This document shows positions 8,687-17,638 of a stretch of 64,000 bases of DNA, one piece after another. Numbering within the stretch: position 1 is the stretch's first letter; the number at the start of each line of letters is the position of its first letter. Source of the stretch: Murimonas intestini (lineage in GTDB: Bacteria > Bacillota > Clostridia > Lachnospirales > Lachnospiraceae); contig NZ_JANKBI010000002.1 of NCBI RefSeq assembly GCF_024622195.1, positions 431,116 to 495,115 on the forward strand, in the 5' to 3' direction. Below the pieces are notes generated by a model that ran no database searches, had not been told where the DNA came from, and saw nothing but the letters and a program-made list of their open reading frames with translations. The position numbers were made by a program, and so were the translations under genes.

Positions 8687-9466
8687 TCAAATACGTTCCG
8701 GATATGTTTTCAGGTAGTTCAGCACATCAGAGGCGGATTTTCTGGAATCATAGGTCGGAAAGTATTCCAGGCCGATATATCCGTCATAATCAGCGCAGGC
8801 CGCAGCAGCCAGGATATTTGGATAATCATTTTCTCCCAGGAAATGCTCATGGCGTCCCGGACAGCCGGCAGTGTGGATATGGCCGGTGAGAGAGATATTC
8901 CGGGTAAGATTGGAGATAATATTTCCTTCCATGATCTGCATATGATAAATATCATAGACAAGTCCAATCCAGGGGCAGTCAGCACATTTTATGATCTCAT
9001 AACCGTCTGCGGAGGAATCAAGAGTATAACCCTTATGCTCCACGAGGGTATTTAAAGGCTCCAGATTAACATGGATCTCTTCCTTTGCAGAGAGTTCCCC
9101 GATCCGGGAGAGATTAGAGATCAGGATATTTTTCGGATTGCTTCCGCGCCCTTCTGCCATACCGGCCAGGACAAGCATATTTCTGGCGTCAAGTTCCTTT
9201 CCCTTCTTTAGAGATTCCTGTACAGTCTTTTTAATCTGGCCGAATGGAAGTGACATATTCTGCTCCCACGCATCCAGACAGTTATAATTAGCAACACGTA
9301 TACCGGAAGTTTCACAGACATTTCTGAGCTTTGTCACATCCAGTTGGGAGATATCCCACAGTTCAATACCATCAAAGCCTAATTCCGCAGCAATCCTGAC
9401 ACGGTCGTAATAATCATAATCTGTAAAAACAGGGTCCAGGCAGAGCGAAAATTTCAATTCCTTCAT
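8687..9466 (-). CDS. Hydroxypyruvate isomerase-like TIM-barrel protein
   Basis: 259 residues, the length typical for the Hyi/xylose-isomerase-like family. Metal-site motifs are in order: HVNLEPLNT (Glu), GLVYDIYHMQIMEGN (Asp, His), GHIHTAGCPGRHE (His, and the Arg-His pair), and YIGLEYFPT (Glu). This set is closest to hydroxypyruvate isomerase, but many relatives act on other keto or aldo sugars. ATG 9466 is preferred over the GTG at 9469; AAGGAGGAATT precedes both. The gene is divergent from the carbohydrate operon starting at 9706 and may serve the same pathway. Confidence 0.75.
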   Translation of the reverse strand: MKELKFSLCLDPVFTDYDYYDRVRIAAELGFDGIELWDISQLDVTKLRNVCETSGIRVANYNCLDAWEQNMSLPFGQIKKTVQESLKKGKELDARNMLVLAGMAEGRGSNPKNILISNLSRIGELSAKEEIHVNLEPLNTLVEHKGYTLDSSADGYEIIKCADCPWIGLVYDIYHMQIMEGNIISNLTRNISLTGHIHTAGCPGRHEHFLGENDYPNILAAAACADYDGYIGLEYFPTYDSRKSASDVLNYLKTYPERI

Positions 9467-9561
9467 CACAAAATTCCTCCTTCATAACTTCTTTCATAAT
9501 TACTTGTGATATTTATCATATAAAATATTTTAAGTTCTGGCAAGAGATAGTAATTGTCTTT

Positions 9562-9609
9562 AGCATTCATTATTTTATCAGATAAATCTAAGGACAAAAA
9601 GTGAATGCT
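9562..9609. promoter_or_regulatory. Inverted repeat in the divergent promoter region
   Basis: AGCATTCA (9562-9569) is repeated inverted as TGAATGCT (9602-9609), 32 bases apart, in the 239-base gap between the two divergent carbohydrate genes. The wide spacing would suit two half-sites read by an AraC-type dimer. No strong sigma-A promoter could be fixed here, although a TTGACA stands at 9655-9660. Confidence 0.3.
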
Positions 9610-9705
9610 GTTCTTAAATTTTGAAAGTTGTAAAGCCCCGGATGGAATGGTATCTTGACATTAATACAAGGCAAACCACAGGAGTAAGCTGAATAGGAGG
9701 GAAAG

Positions 9706-11934
9706 ATGGCATCTTATGAATTTCTGGAAATGAAAAAAAGACATCCGGACTGGATCTGGCCGCGCAGTGATACACATATGGTGATAGGAATGCCTGGTTC
9801 GCTGGAATGTTACAAAACCTGGGTCGAGCCGGGAAATTCTTTTTCACCGGGTATATCATCTTTTGGGGTATCTCTTTGGATCTACGATCTGGACGAGGAG
9901 GCGTGGTATATTCCGGAGCAGATGAAACTGGAAAGTTTTTCATGGCACTTTCTGGAGGGTAAAATACCTGTTTCTGTATGCAGCTGGGAAACAGGTACAG
10001 CCAGTGTCCGCACACACTTGTTTCAAAACGGGAATGTAAAGCGTCAGACCTATACAGATACAGAAAGGCTGTTTTTATATGGAAAGAAGCAGACGTCCCT
10101 TGAAGTCTATATGGTCCTGCATTCATATGGGGCATGCGGCGGTTTTATTGAATCAGTGGAGGCTGAAGATAATAAAACAGTCCAGATCAATGGTTTCCCG
10201 CTGGTACAGGGAACTGTTCCGTATGACGGCTATGGAGCGGAGGATTTTGAAAAAGGGGAGGCAGATATCTCTTCCTGGGTCTTAAAGAGGGAACTTCCTG
10301 AAAAACGGAGAGGGTTTCAGGAGAACGGCTGGTGCAGCGCGGCACTAAAGTATCAGGTAAATCTAAAGGAAGGCGAGGAAAAAGAACTGGCATGGCATTT
10401 TCCGGTCTATCTGCCAAAGTCTAAGGCCAGCGGACTTGTAAAATTCACAGGTATACAGGAAGCTGATCCCCAAAAGGCAGAGGAACAGGTGAAAGAGTAT
10501 TGGAAAAAAATGTTTGGAAAACTGGAGCTTAAAGTTCCTGATAAAAGGTTTGAACAGGCATTCTATGGGACTTTGCTGCACATGCTTCTGATGGTGACAG
10601 GTGATGATGTAAGGATAGAGACCAGCTTTTACCCGTTATTCTGGCTGAGAGACGGAGTATATATTATAAATGCGCTGGAAAAGTGCGGGATGGGCGAGAT
10701 GGCGGGAAAGGCATTGAAGAGGCTGATATTCCAGGATTTTGCAGGAGGCTTCGGATCAGAGGCAGACGCCCCGGCGGAAGGAATATGGGCTCTCTGCGAG
10801 CATTACCGTTTTGGAAGGGACAAAAAATGGCTCAGTGAGGTATATCCTGCCATCAGGAGAAAAGCTGAATGGATAGAAAGAATGCTGGATACGGAGGAAG
10901 ATATTTTTGACTGCTCCACAGAGATGGTGACCAGCTTTATACGGGCATGCATGGTCTGCGGACTGGTGTGCCATCCGTCAGAGGATGGACTGATACAGGG
11001 AGTGATGGATCACCATATCCCAATATACTGGATCAACTGCTGGGCTGTGTTTGGGCTGGAGCAGGCAGAATTCTGTGCTGGAGAGCTTGGATATAAAGAA
11101 GAGTCGCTGCGGTACGGAAAAAGGAAAGAAGAATTAAAGGAAGCCCTCTATGCTTACTATCCGAAGGAGTTTCTGGAGACTCCGGAGCTTCAGGGAATCT
11201 ATTCTTTTGGATGCGCCGTTTGGCCTACGCAGGCTTTTCCAAAGGAGATGGTGAGGGATAAATTTGAAGAGTGGTGGAATGTGTGGAGGAACAGGGGAGG
11301 AGAGTACAGGCCCGGATTTGACTGGACGTATTTTGAGGCTGCACAGGCCCATAATTATCTGCTCCTTGGAGAACATTCCAAATACCGCACAATGCTGGAG
11401 CGGTACTATGAATATCAGGACGTGCCTGGAATGTACGGATATAATGAGGGAAAAGGCTGCTTTGAACGGGGAATTCCCGTATATGGTGGTCAGGACTGGG
11501 GATTTGGCAATATCCTGCCGTACAGGGGATGGGATCTATTTGACTGCAATCTCCCCCACAACTGGGTCAGCGCAGAGTTGTTTTTGATGCTCCGTGATGC
11601 CCTTGTCCATGAAGAGGACGGCGGGCTTGTGATAGGGGAGGGCGTGGAGGAAGAATGGCTGCGGGATGACTGGCAGGAGGATAACCGGCAGGAAGATTGT
11701 GAAAGTACTCAGAGATATGTCCGCATCTTGGGCTTTCCAACCTACAGCGGGACAGTTTCTTTTGAAATATATCGCAGGGAAAAGAAGCTGCATTTTAAAT
11801 TTGTGTCAGAGCTGCCGGTTTCCAGGCTGTTTCTGAGGATTCCTTCCATCGGACTGGAAAAAGTCTGGGAGAATATAAAAGAACTGGAGTGGACGGACAA
11901 AACTGAAAAGGGAGAAGGTGCAAAAAAGACGTGA
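9706..11934 (+). CDS. Six-hairpin (alpha/alpha)6 glycosidase-like protein
   Basis: 742 residues, no signal peptide, hence cytoplasmic. The first ~265 residues are beta-rich. Residues ~280-640 look like an (alpha/alpha)6 toroid, with FYPLFWLRDGVYIINAL (a substrate-pocket pattern seen in glucosidases and debranching-like enzymes), RPGFDWTYFEAAQAHNY and a late GGQDWGFGNILPYRGWDLFDCN segment; a small beta domain ends the protein. No GH family could be assigned with confidence. The ATG follows AGGAGGG. It is the first gene of the locus and overlaps the next by 4 bases, so it belongs to the same operon as the oxidoreductases and transporter. Confidence 0.65.
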   Translation: MASYEFLEMKKRHPDWIWPRSDTHMVIGMPGSLECYKTWVEPGNSFSPGISSFGVSLWIYDLDEEAWYIPEQMKLESFSWHFLEGKIPVSVCSWETGTASVRTHLFQNGNVKRQTYTDTERLFLYGKKQTSLEVYMVLHSYGACGGFIESVEAEDNKTVQINGFPLVQGTVPYDGYGAEDFEKGEADISSWVLKRELPEKRRGFQENGWCSAALKYQVNLKEGEEKELAWHFPVYLPKSKASGLVKFTGIQEADPQKAEEQVKEYWKKMFGKLELKVPDKRFEQAFYGTLLHMLLMVTGDDVRIETSFYPLFWLRDGVYIINALEKCGMGEMAGKALKRLIFQDFAGGFGSEADAPAEGIWALCEHYRFGRDKKWLSEVYPAIRRKAEWIERMLDTEEDIFDCSTEMVTSFIRACMVCGLVCHPSEDGLIQGVMDHHIPIYWINCWAVFGLEQAEFCAGELGYKEESLRYGKRKEELKEALYAYYPKEFLETPELQGIYSFGCAVWPTQAFPKEMVRDKFEEWWNVWRNRGGEYRPGFDWTYFEAAQAHNYLLLGEHSKYRTMLERYYEYQDVPGMYGYNEGKGCFERGIPVYGGQDWGFGNILPYRGWDLFDCNLPHNWVSAELFLMLRDALVHEEDGGLVIGEGVEEEWLRDDWQEDNRQEDCESTQRYVRILGFPTYSGTVSFEIYRREKKLHFKFVSELPVSRLFLRIPSIGLEKVWENIKELEWTDKTEKGEGAKKT

Positions 11935-12983
11935 AAATGATGGAAAAGCCGGGAGCTGTCAGAGTAGGAATCATAGGTTTAGGCGGAATAGCCAGGACAC
12001 ATCTGGAACAGTGCAGAGCCATGGGGGATCATGTTATTCTGCAGGCTGCAGCGGAAGCAGATGCAGGCAGGCGCAGACAGGTATGCAGTGAATATGGGAT
12101 CACGCACTGTTATGATGATGGTATTTCAATGATGGACCAGGAAGAACTGGATGGAGTGATCATATGTGTACCGCCGTTTTTGAGGGAACCTTTAATACGC
12201 TGTGCAGTAGAAAAAGGGATCGGGGTCCTGTGTGAGAAGCCGCTGGCAACCGGACTTGAGGAGGGCAGAAGGATACTGGATATATGCAGAGCCCATCCGG
12301 AGGTTCCTGTTCTTTTGAATTTTAAGATGCGCCAGGGAGGCAATTTCCAGAGGGCAAAACAGTGGATGGATAAAGAAGCCGGAAGGCCCACAGCTATACT
12401 GGCAAGATATGCACTAGTCACTGACCCTGATATCTGGGCGCCGCCCAGGTGGTTCTGGGATATAAAGGCATCAGGCGGCCTTCTGATTGAAAATGCAGGC
12501 CATATGATCGACTATATTATGTGGATCGCGGGAAAGGCTGATATGATCTGGGGGTATACGAAGCAGAAAAGCATAGCCTCCCTGCCTGAGGATTATATGC
12601 GGAAGTCACAGACGGAAGACCATGCAGTTATTGTAATGGAACATGAAGGAGGCTGTACCACTACTTTTGTAAATACGATCTGTTATCCTGGAAACAGGGA
12701 CGGTTCTATAGAGATAGCTACCAGCAGAGGATATTTTCTGGAAATCAGTGAATGTGTCAGGCTGAGGATCCGGAAAGGAGAAGAAATTCTGGCAGAATAT
12801 GAGGAGGAGCCATATGGAATCGGAGACGGATATACTTTGAAGCAGTTTATAGAGGTGCTTAAAGGGGGTGAAAAAGGCTGGGCTGCCACGGCAGAGGATG
12901 GTTATCTGGCGCTGGAGGCAGCAGTAAGAGCAAGAGAGTCGGCCCGGACGGGGAATTGGGTACATATAAGAGAGAAGGGATGA
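11931..12983 (+). CDS. Gfo/Idh/MocA-family oxidoreductase (first of two)
   Basis: 350 residues. The N-terminal Rossmann motif is VGIIGLGGIARTH, then GVIICVPPFLR and the family signature CEKPLA with its catalytic Lys; the C-terminal alpha/beta domain carries GGLLIENAGHMIDYIMW with the conserved Asp/His. The enzymes oxidise or reduce sugars and cyclitols with NAD(P). I favour GTG 11931, which overlaps the previous stop as GTGA with GGAGAAGG 12 bases upstream; ATG 11937 or 11940 are alternatives. Substrate unknown. Confidence 0.88.
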   Translation: MKMMEKPGAVRVGIIGLGGIARTHLEQCRAMGDHVILQAAAEADAGRRRQVCSEYGITHCYDDGISMMDQEELDGVIICVPPFLREPLIRCAVEKGIGVLCEKPLATGLEEGRRILDICRAHPEVPVLLNFKMRQGGNFQRAKQWMDKEAGRPTAILARYALVTDPDIWAPPRWFWDIKASGGLLIENAGHMIDYIMWIAGKADMIWGYTKQKSIASLPEDYMRKSQTEDHAVIVMEHEGGCTTTFVNTICYPGNRDGSIEIATSRGYFLEISECVRLRIRKGEEILAEYEEEPYGIGDGYTLKQFIEVLKGGEKGWAATAEDGYLALEAAVRARESARTGNWVHIREKG

Positions 12984-12984
12984 C

Positions 12985-14040
12985 ATGAAGAAATTAAAGG
13001 TAGCGATGGTAGGCGCAGGAGGATTTGGACGGAGGCATGCGAGTGCATATGCAGCCAATCCCAATGTGGAATTTTGTGCAGTCTGCGGGAGGACAAGTGA
13101 AAAGACTAAAGTCCGGGCCGAAGAATTCCATGTGCGGGCATACACGAGCATATCAGAGATGATGGAAAAAGAAAGGCCTGACCTGACAGACGTGGTAACA
13201 CAGGAGAAAGATCAGTACAAAGCAATAATGGAAGTAATTCAAAGCGGATACGCGAAGGCAGTACTTACAGAAAAACCCCTTGGCATAAATGTAAAAGAGG
13301 CATATGAGATGGTACTGGAGGCCCAAAAACGCAGGGTTGATTTCGGTGTAAACTTCAACAGAAGATTCACGATACCCTATCAACTCATGAAACAGTGGAG
13401 CGGCAGCGGTGAATTGGGAGACCTCACTTATCTTACGCTGAAATTCAGCCACGATCCATATGACCCGGAGAAAGAGGAGGATCCATACAGATGGTTCTTT
13501 AATGTTTATCCCCATGGATTTGATATGCTGACCCATATGGCGGGGCCTGTAAAAACAGTGAGCGCATTTTTTACAAAGCCGGAAAACCATTTCTATTACA
13601 AGAGATTTACTATAAACTTCCTGTTCCGGGATAATGGAGTTGTGGGCAATCTGATCGGAGGGGGAGAAGGTAAATGGCGCCACGAAAGTGAATACATGGA
13701 AATAGGCGGGACGAAAGGGCAGGCTGTGGTAAAAAATGTTACAGAACTGGCCGTTCTCAGAAAGCATGGGGAAGAGTTAGAGCATATCTGGAAGCCGGCC
13801 ATAACAGAAGGTCCCGGCCTGGATATTTTTGAAGAGTCTGTAAAGAACCATCTGGATAAAGCAGTAGAATGCCTGCTTGCAGGGGAGAGGCTGCCTTCAC
13901 AGGCGGTATGTGCACTGTATACGCAGGTGCTGATGCAGGCTGCCAGACGTTCCCATGAAAATGGAGGAGCCCCTGTAAAGATACAGGAATTTGTGCGGGA
14001 GTATCCATATGAAAGACTGGAAGAGCTGTTGGAGATTTGA
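12985..14040 (+). CDS. Gfo/Idh/MocA-family oxidoreductase (second of two)
   Basis: 351 residues. Rossmann motif VAMVGAGGFGRRHA, then LTEKPLG with the catalytic Lys, and a C-terminal domain with NFNRRF and YPHGFDMLTHM carrying the conserved Asp and His. It is only distantly similar to the gene before it, so the pair is likely two steps or two subunits rather than a recent copy. It starts 2 bases after the previous stop with AAGGGA upstream. Pairs of such dehydrogenases next to TIM-barrel isomerases are known from pathways that oxidise a sugar at C3 before cleaving the glycosidic bond; that role here is inference. Confidence 0.87.
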   Translation: MKKLKVAMVGAGGFGRRHASAYAANPNVEFCAVCGRTSEKTKVRAEEFHVRAYTSISEMMEKERPDLTDVVTQEKDQYKAIMEVIQSGYAKAVLTEKPLGINVKEAYEMVLEAQKRRVDFGVNFNRRFTIPYQLMKQWSGSGELGDLTYLTLKFSHDPYDPEKEEDPYRWFFNVYPHGFDMLTHMAGPVKTVSAFFTKPENHFYYKRFTINFLFRDNGVVGNLIGGGEGKWRHESEYMEIGGTKGQAVVKNVTELAVLRKHGEELEHIWKPAITEGPGLDIFEESVKNHLDKAVECLLAGERLPSQAVCALYTQVLMQAARRSHENGGAPVKIQEFVREYPYERLEELLEI

Positions 14041-14076
14041 GATTGTAGAGTGCAGACACAAGAAAGGAGAACAGGT

Positions 14077-15711
14077 ATGAAAAAGAGTATTTTAAGGGTG
14101 ACAGCAATAACTATGGGAGCTATGCTCCTCTCAGGCGCGGCTGCAGGAGATGTGAGAGTATGTGCGGCAGCAGAAACGGAAAAGCAGGAAGAGATATCAA
14201 ATAATCTTCCCATCTGTGAACCTGGTGAGATTGAACTCACTTATGCGGGATATGACAGCTGGCTGTCTAATTACAGCTATGCCGACGGACTTCCTGTCTG
14301 GAATGAATTTGAAAAGCGGACAGGCGTTAAGGTGAATTATGAGGTCTATCCTTACAGCGATTGGGAATCAGCTGTCCAGGTGAGGCTGGCATCAGGGGAA
14401 AGCCTGCCGGATATCACACAGATCCCTCCGGCATTTACTAACACAGGTGTGATGAAATACGCGGAGGACGGAGTGATCATCCCGCTGGATGACTTGATTG
14501 ATGAATACGCTCCCAATATTAAGCATCTTCTGGAGACAGATCCTTATTTTGCATCCATGATGTATGCTCCTGACGGGCACATTTACAGTGTGATGGATGT
14601 GATGTATCCCATCAATGAGTATGTACCTGTTTCTATTTCCATCAGAAAAGACTGGCTGGATAAATTAGGGCTGAAAGAACCGGCTACATATGATGAGTGG
14701 ATCGAAGTGCTGACAGCTTTTGCGACACAGGACCCGAATGGAAATGGCATACAGGACGAGATACCGTTCCTGAACCATGATCTGGAAGGGGCAGTGGGAA
14801 TCTTTGGCACAGGGGCAGGTTTCCCGTATACTGCCACGAATGATAACCGCTATGCATATGACGAGGAGGGAAATGCCAGCTTCCTGTTTGCAACCCCGGA
14901 GATGAAAGAAAATCTGGAATTCCTGAATCAGTTATACGAAAAAGGCCTGATCTATAAGGAACTGGATGCCAAGAACGATGTCCTTGAGAGCTATATTGCC
15001 CAGGACGTAGTTGGGGCCTACTGCGGACAGCCGGTAGACTGGCTCAGCCGCGCTGATTCCCTGGCGTCTGATGCATGCCCGGATGTAAATTACGTGATGA
15101 TAGCGCCTCCGGCAGACAAGGACGGTAACAGGAATATTTCCATGAGATTCCCCACAGGGACATATTACGGTATCACAAGCGCCTGCAAAAATCCGGAAGC
15201 TGCCATCAGGTGGATCGATTATGTGGGATACAGCAAAGAAGGCAATATCTTAAAGGATTATGGAATTGAAGGAGAGACATTTACATACGATGAGGATGGA
15301 AATCCTCAGTTTACAGATTATATCATGCACAATCCGGACGGATATTCACCGCATGACGCCTGCAGGACAGTAGGAGCCGCACCGGCAATCCTGGTCTTTG
15401 ACACACCTGTTAATTTTCTGCAGAAATATGAGGGAAGCGTGGTGGAAGAATGCGCTAACGCACTGGCTCCCAATATGGTAGATGCGCAGCCGATGATGCT
15501 GCCGTCAGCGGAGGAAAATAATGTATACAATTCTATATGGCCTGATCTGGAGACTTATTATAAGGAAGCACTGTATAAATTCATATCAGGGGCTGAGTCT
15601 TTAGATAATTTTGATGAATATCTTCAGACGCTGGATGACATCGGGCTTCAGGATATACTGGATATTAAGACGGCACAATATGCCAGATATAAGGAAGCCA
15701 CAGGCAAATAG
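14077..15711 (+). CDS. ABC transporter extracellular solute-binding protein (family 1, LplA-like)
   Basis: 544 residues. A basic N-terminus and hydrophobic core (residues ~4-30) form an export signal. The mature part begins in an acidic linker and has the periplasmic-binding fold: ELTYAGYDSW, FEKRTGVKVNYEVYP, ASGESLPDITQ, and a calcium-site-like DPNGNGIQDE loop typical of LplA/YtcQ proteins. Start ATG 14077 follows AAAGGAGA; a GTG at 14050 lacks a site. Oddly, there is no lipobox: the usual LSGC position reads LLSGAAAG, and the only nearby Cys (VRVCAA) is out of context. It feeds the two permeases that follow; no ATPase gene is present, so a shared MsmX-type ATPase is likely. Confidence 0.88.
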   Translation: MKKSILRVTAITMGAMLLSGAAAGDVRVCAAAETEKQEEISNNLPICEPGEIELTYAGYDSWLSNYSYADGLPVWNEFEKRTGVKVNYEVYPYSDWESAVQVRLASGESLPDITQIPPAFTNTGVMKYAEDGVIIPLDDLIDEYAPNIKHLLETDPYFASMMYAPDGHIYSVMDVMYPINEYVPVSISIRKDWLDKLGLKEPATYDEWIEVLTAFATQDPNGNGIQDEIPFLNHDLEGAVGIFGTGAGFPYTATNDNRYAYDEEGNASFLFATPEMKENLEFLNQLYEKGLIYKELDAKNDVLESYIAQDVVGAYCGQPVDWLSRADSLASDACPDVNYVMIAPPADKDGNRNISMRFPTGTYYGITSACKNPEAAIRWIDYVGYSKEGNILKDYGIEGETFTYDEDGNPQFTDYIMHNPDGYSPHDACRTVGAAPAILVFDTPVNFLQKYEGSVVEECANALAPNMVDAQPMMLPSAEENNVYNSIWPDLETYYKEALYKFISGAESLDNFDEYLQTLDDIGLQDILDIKTAQYARYKEATGK

Positions 15712-15782
15712 ACAGATGAGCAGATAAGAAGCCGCCCCGGGAACATACCTGGGGAGGCTGGTAAAAAAGGAGACTGATTCCT

Positions 15783-16688
15783 ATGAAAAAAACGATAAAT
15801 CTCATTAAAAGAGATAGATACCTGCTGCTTCTTGTCCTGCCTGCTTTTCTGCTGATCCTGCTGTTTAACTATATACCTATGGGAGGCCTTCTTATGGCCT
15901 TTGAAAATTACAGTACAAAAAAGGGTATTTTTGGAAGTGAATTTGTAGGGCTGGAGAATTTTAAACAATTCTTTTCCAGTATCTTTGCATTCAGGGTTAT
16001 CAAGAATACATTCCTGCTCAGCTTTCTGAACCTGCTGTGGGGATTCCCGATTCCAATCATTTTCGCGCTGATGCTCAACGAACTGAAAAACGGGCCGTTT
16101 AAAAAGGTGGTCCAGACGGTCAGCTACCTGCCGCATTTTGTATCAACAGTAGTCATAATCGGTATGATGATCAGCATGTTTGATCCTAATTTTGGCCTGG
16201 TAAATGTTCTGAGGGCAAAGCTGGGGCTTGACAGTATCGCATTTATGTCAGATGCGTCCTGGTTTCGTACTTTATTCGTAGGATCAGAAGTATGGCAGAA
16301 CTTTGGGTGGAATTCTATTATCTACATAGCGGCAATTGCAGGGATCAGCCAGGACCTGTATGAAGCAGCCAAGATTGACGGGGCGAACAGGTTCCAGCTG
16401 GCAATGAAGATCACGCTGCCCAGCCTGGTCCCTACGATCCTGACACTGTTTATCCTCAACTGCGGCTGGATGTTCAGCCTCGGGTTTGAAAAGGTGATCC
16501 TGATGTATTCCCCCGGCACGTATGCAGTGTCGGACATTATATCCACCTATGTATACAGAAAAGGTATACTGGGAGCGGATTTCGGGTATGCGACAGCTAT
16601 TGGGCTGTTTAATTCTCTGATTAACGTGGTGATCCTTCTTTCGGTAAACAAAATAAGCAAAAAGGTAAAAGGGGTAAGTATATTCTAA
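15783..16688 (+). CDS. ABC transporter permease, LplB/YteP type
   Basis: 301 residues with six predicted membrane helices. It starts with a short basic tail and the YLLLLVLPAFLLILLFNYIPMGG helix typical of LplB, and carries the EAA-loop signature near residue 200 (EAAKIDGANRFQLAMKITLPSL) that contacts the ATPase. It forms a heterodimer with the next gene product in the cytoplasmic membrane and imports an oligosaccharide or glycoside. AAAAGGAGA lies before the ATG. Confidence 0.92.
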   Translation: MKKTINLIKRDRYLLLLVLPAFLLILLFNYIPMGGLLMAFENYSTKKGIFGSEFVGLENFKQFFSSIFAFRVIKNTFLLSFLNLLWGFPIPIIFALMLNELKNGPFKKVVQTVSYLPHFVSTVVIIGMMISMFDPNFGLVNVLRAKLGLDSIAFMSDASWFRTLFVGSEVWQNFGWNSIIYIAAIAGISQDLYEAAKIDGANRFQLAMKITLPSLVPTILTLFILNCGWMFSLGFEKVILMYSPGTYAVSDIISTYVYRKGILGADFGYATAIGLFNSLINVVILLSVNKISKKVKGVSIF

Positions 16689-16737
16689 GTAACGGCTCAG
16701 GTTATCTGAACTGTTGCACTTCTGGGAGGTGGGAAGA

Positions 16738-17622
16738 GTGAAAGAAAAGACACACAGAAAGATACATTGGGGCCATGGAGTAATAGTGGTGATCCTGGCA
16801 CTTATCATGATCATCACCCTCTACCCGTTCCTATATACATTTTCAAATTCAGTAAGTGATCCCATGGCAACAATACGAAATGAGGTCTATTTCTGGCCAA
16901 AGGGATTTCAGCTGAACACATATAAGCAGGTCCTGCAGACAAAAAGCTTTCTGACATCCTACGCAAATACGATCTGGTATACAGTGGTGGGAACGGCAGT
17001 GAGCACGGCAGTGATTTTTATGGCGTCATATCCGCTGTCAAGAAAGGAATTTTTTCTCAGGAAGCAGCTGAACACACTGTTTATTATTACCATGTATTTT
17101 TCGGGGGGAATGGTTCCGCTGTTCATCGTAGTGAACAGACTGGGGCTCTATGACAGCAGATGGTCCATCATCCTGCCGGTGGCAGCAAACGTATACTACA
17201 TGATCATTTGCAGAAGCTTTATGGATGATATTCCGGACAGTATGATTGAATCGGCTAAGCTGGACGGGGCCAATGACCTGCAGATACTTAAGAATTTGAT
17301 ACTTGGGGTGTCAAAGCCTGTCATAGCCGTGCTGGTGCTCTTTAATGCGGTGGGGTATTGGAATACTTATTTTAATGCAGTCCTGTACCTGCCGTCCACA
17401 AAGCTACAGCCTCTGCAGATTTATCTGAATAAGCTGCTGGTGAATAACAGTGTGAAGGGAGGCGGCAATGCAGTGGGACAGATGGGGCTGGACGCGTCCC
17501 TGAATATACACCAGTTCAAGTATGCTGCTATCATGGTTACAATTCTGCCTATCATATGTGTATATCCATTCGTTCAGAAATATTTTGTGAAAGGTGTTAT
17601 GATTGGAGCAGTAAAAGGCTGA
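16738..17622 (+). CDS. Carbohydrate ABC transporter permease, LplC/YtcP type
   Basis: 294 residues, six predicted helices. The N-terminal ALIMIITLYPFLYTFSNSVSDP and the EAA loop ESAKLDGANDLQILKNL identify the YtcP/LplC branch. GTG 16738 is the likely start, with GGAGGT 7 bases upstream; a TTG at 16714 is in frame but unsupported. It ends in KYFVKGVMIGAVKG, the usual C-terminus of the family. It is the partner of the permease before it. Confidence 0.92.
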   Translation: MKEKTHRKIHWGHGVIVVILALIMIITLYPFLYTFSNSVSDPMATIRNEVYFWPKGFQLNTYKQVLQTKSFLTSYANTIWYTVVGTAVSTAVIFMASYPLSRKEFFLRKQLNTLFIITMYFSGGMVPLFIVVNRLGLYDSRWSIILPVAANVYYMIICRSFMDDIPDSMIESAKLDGANDLQILKNLILGVSKPVIAVLVLFNAVGYWNTYFNAVLYLPSTKLQPLQIYLNKLLVNNSVKGGGNAVGQMGLDASLNIHQFKYAAIMVTILPIICVYPFVQKYFVKGVMIGAVKG

Positions 17623-17638
17623 CTTAGGAGGAAGATTG

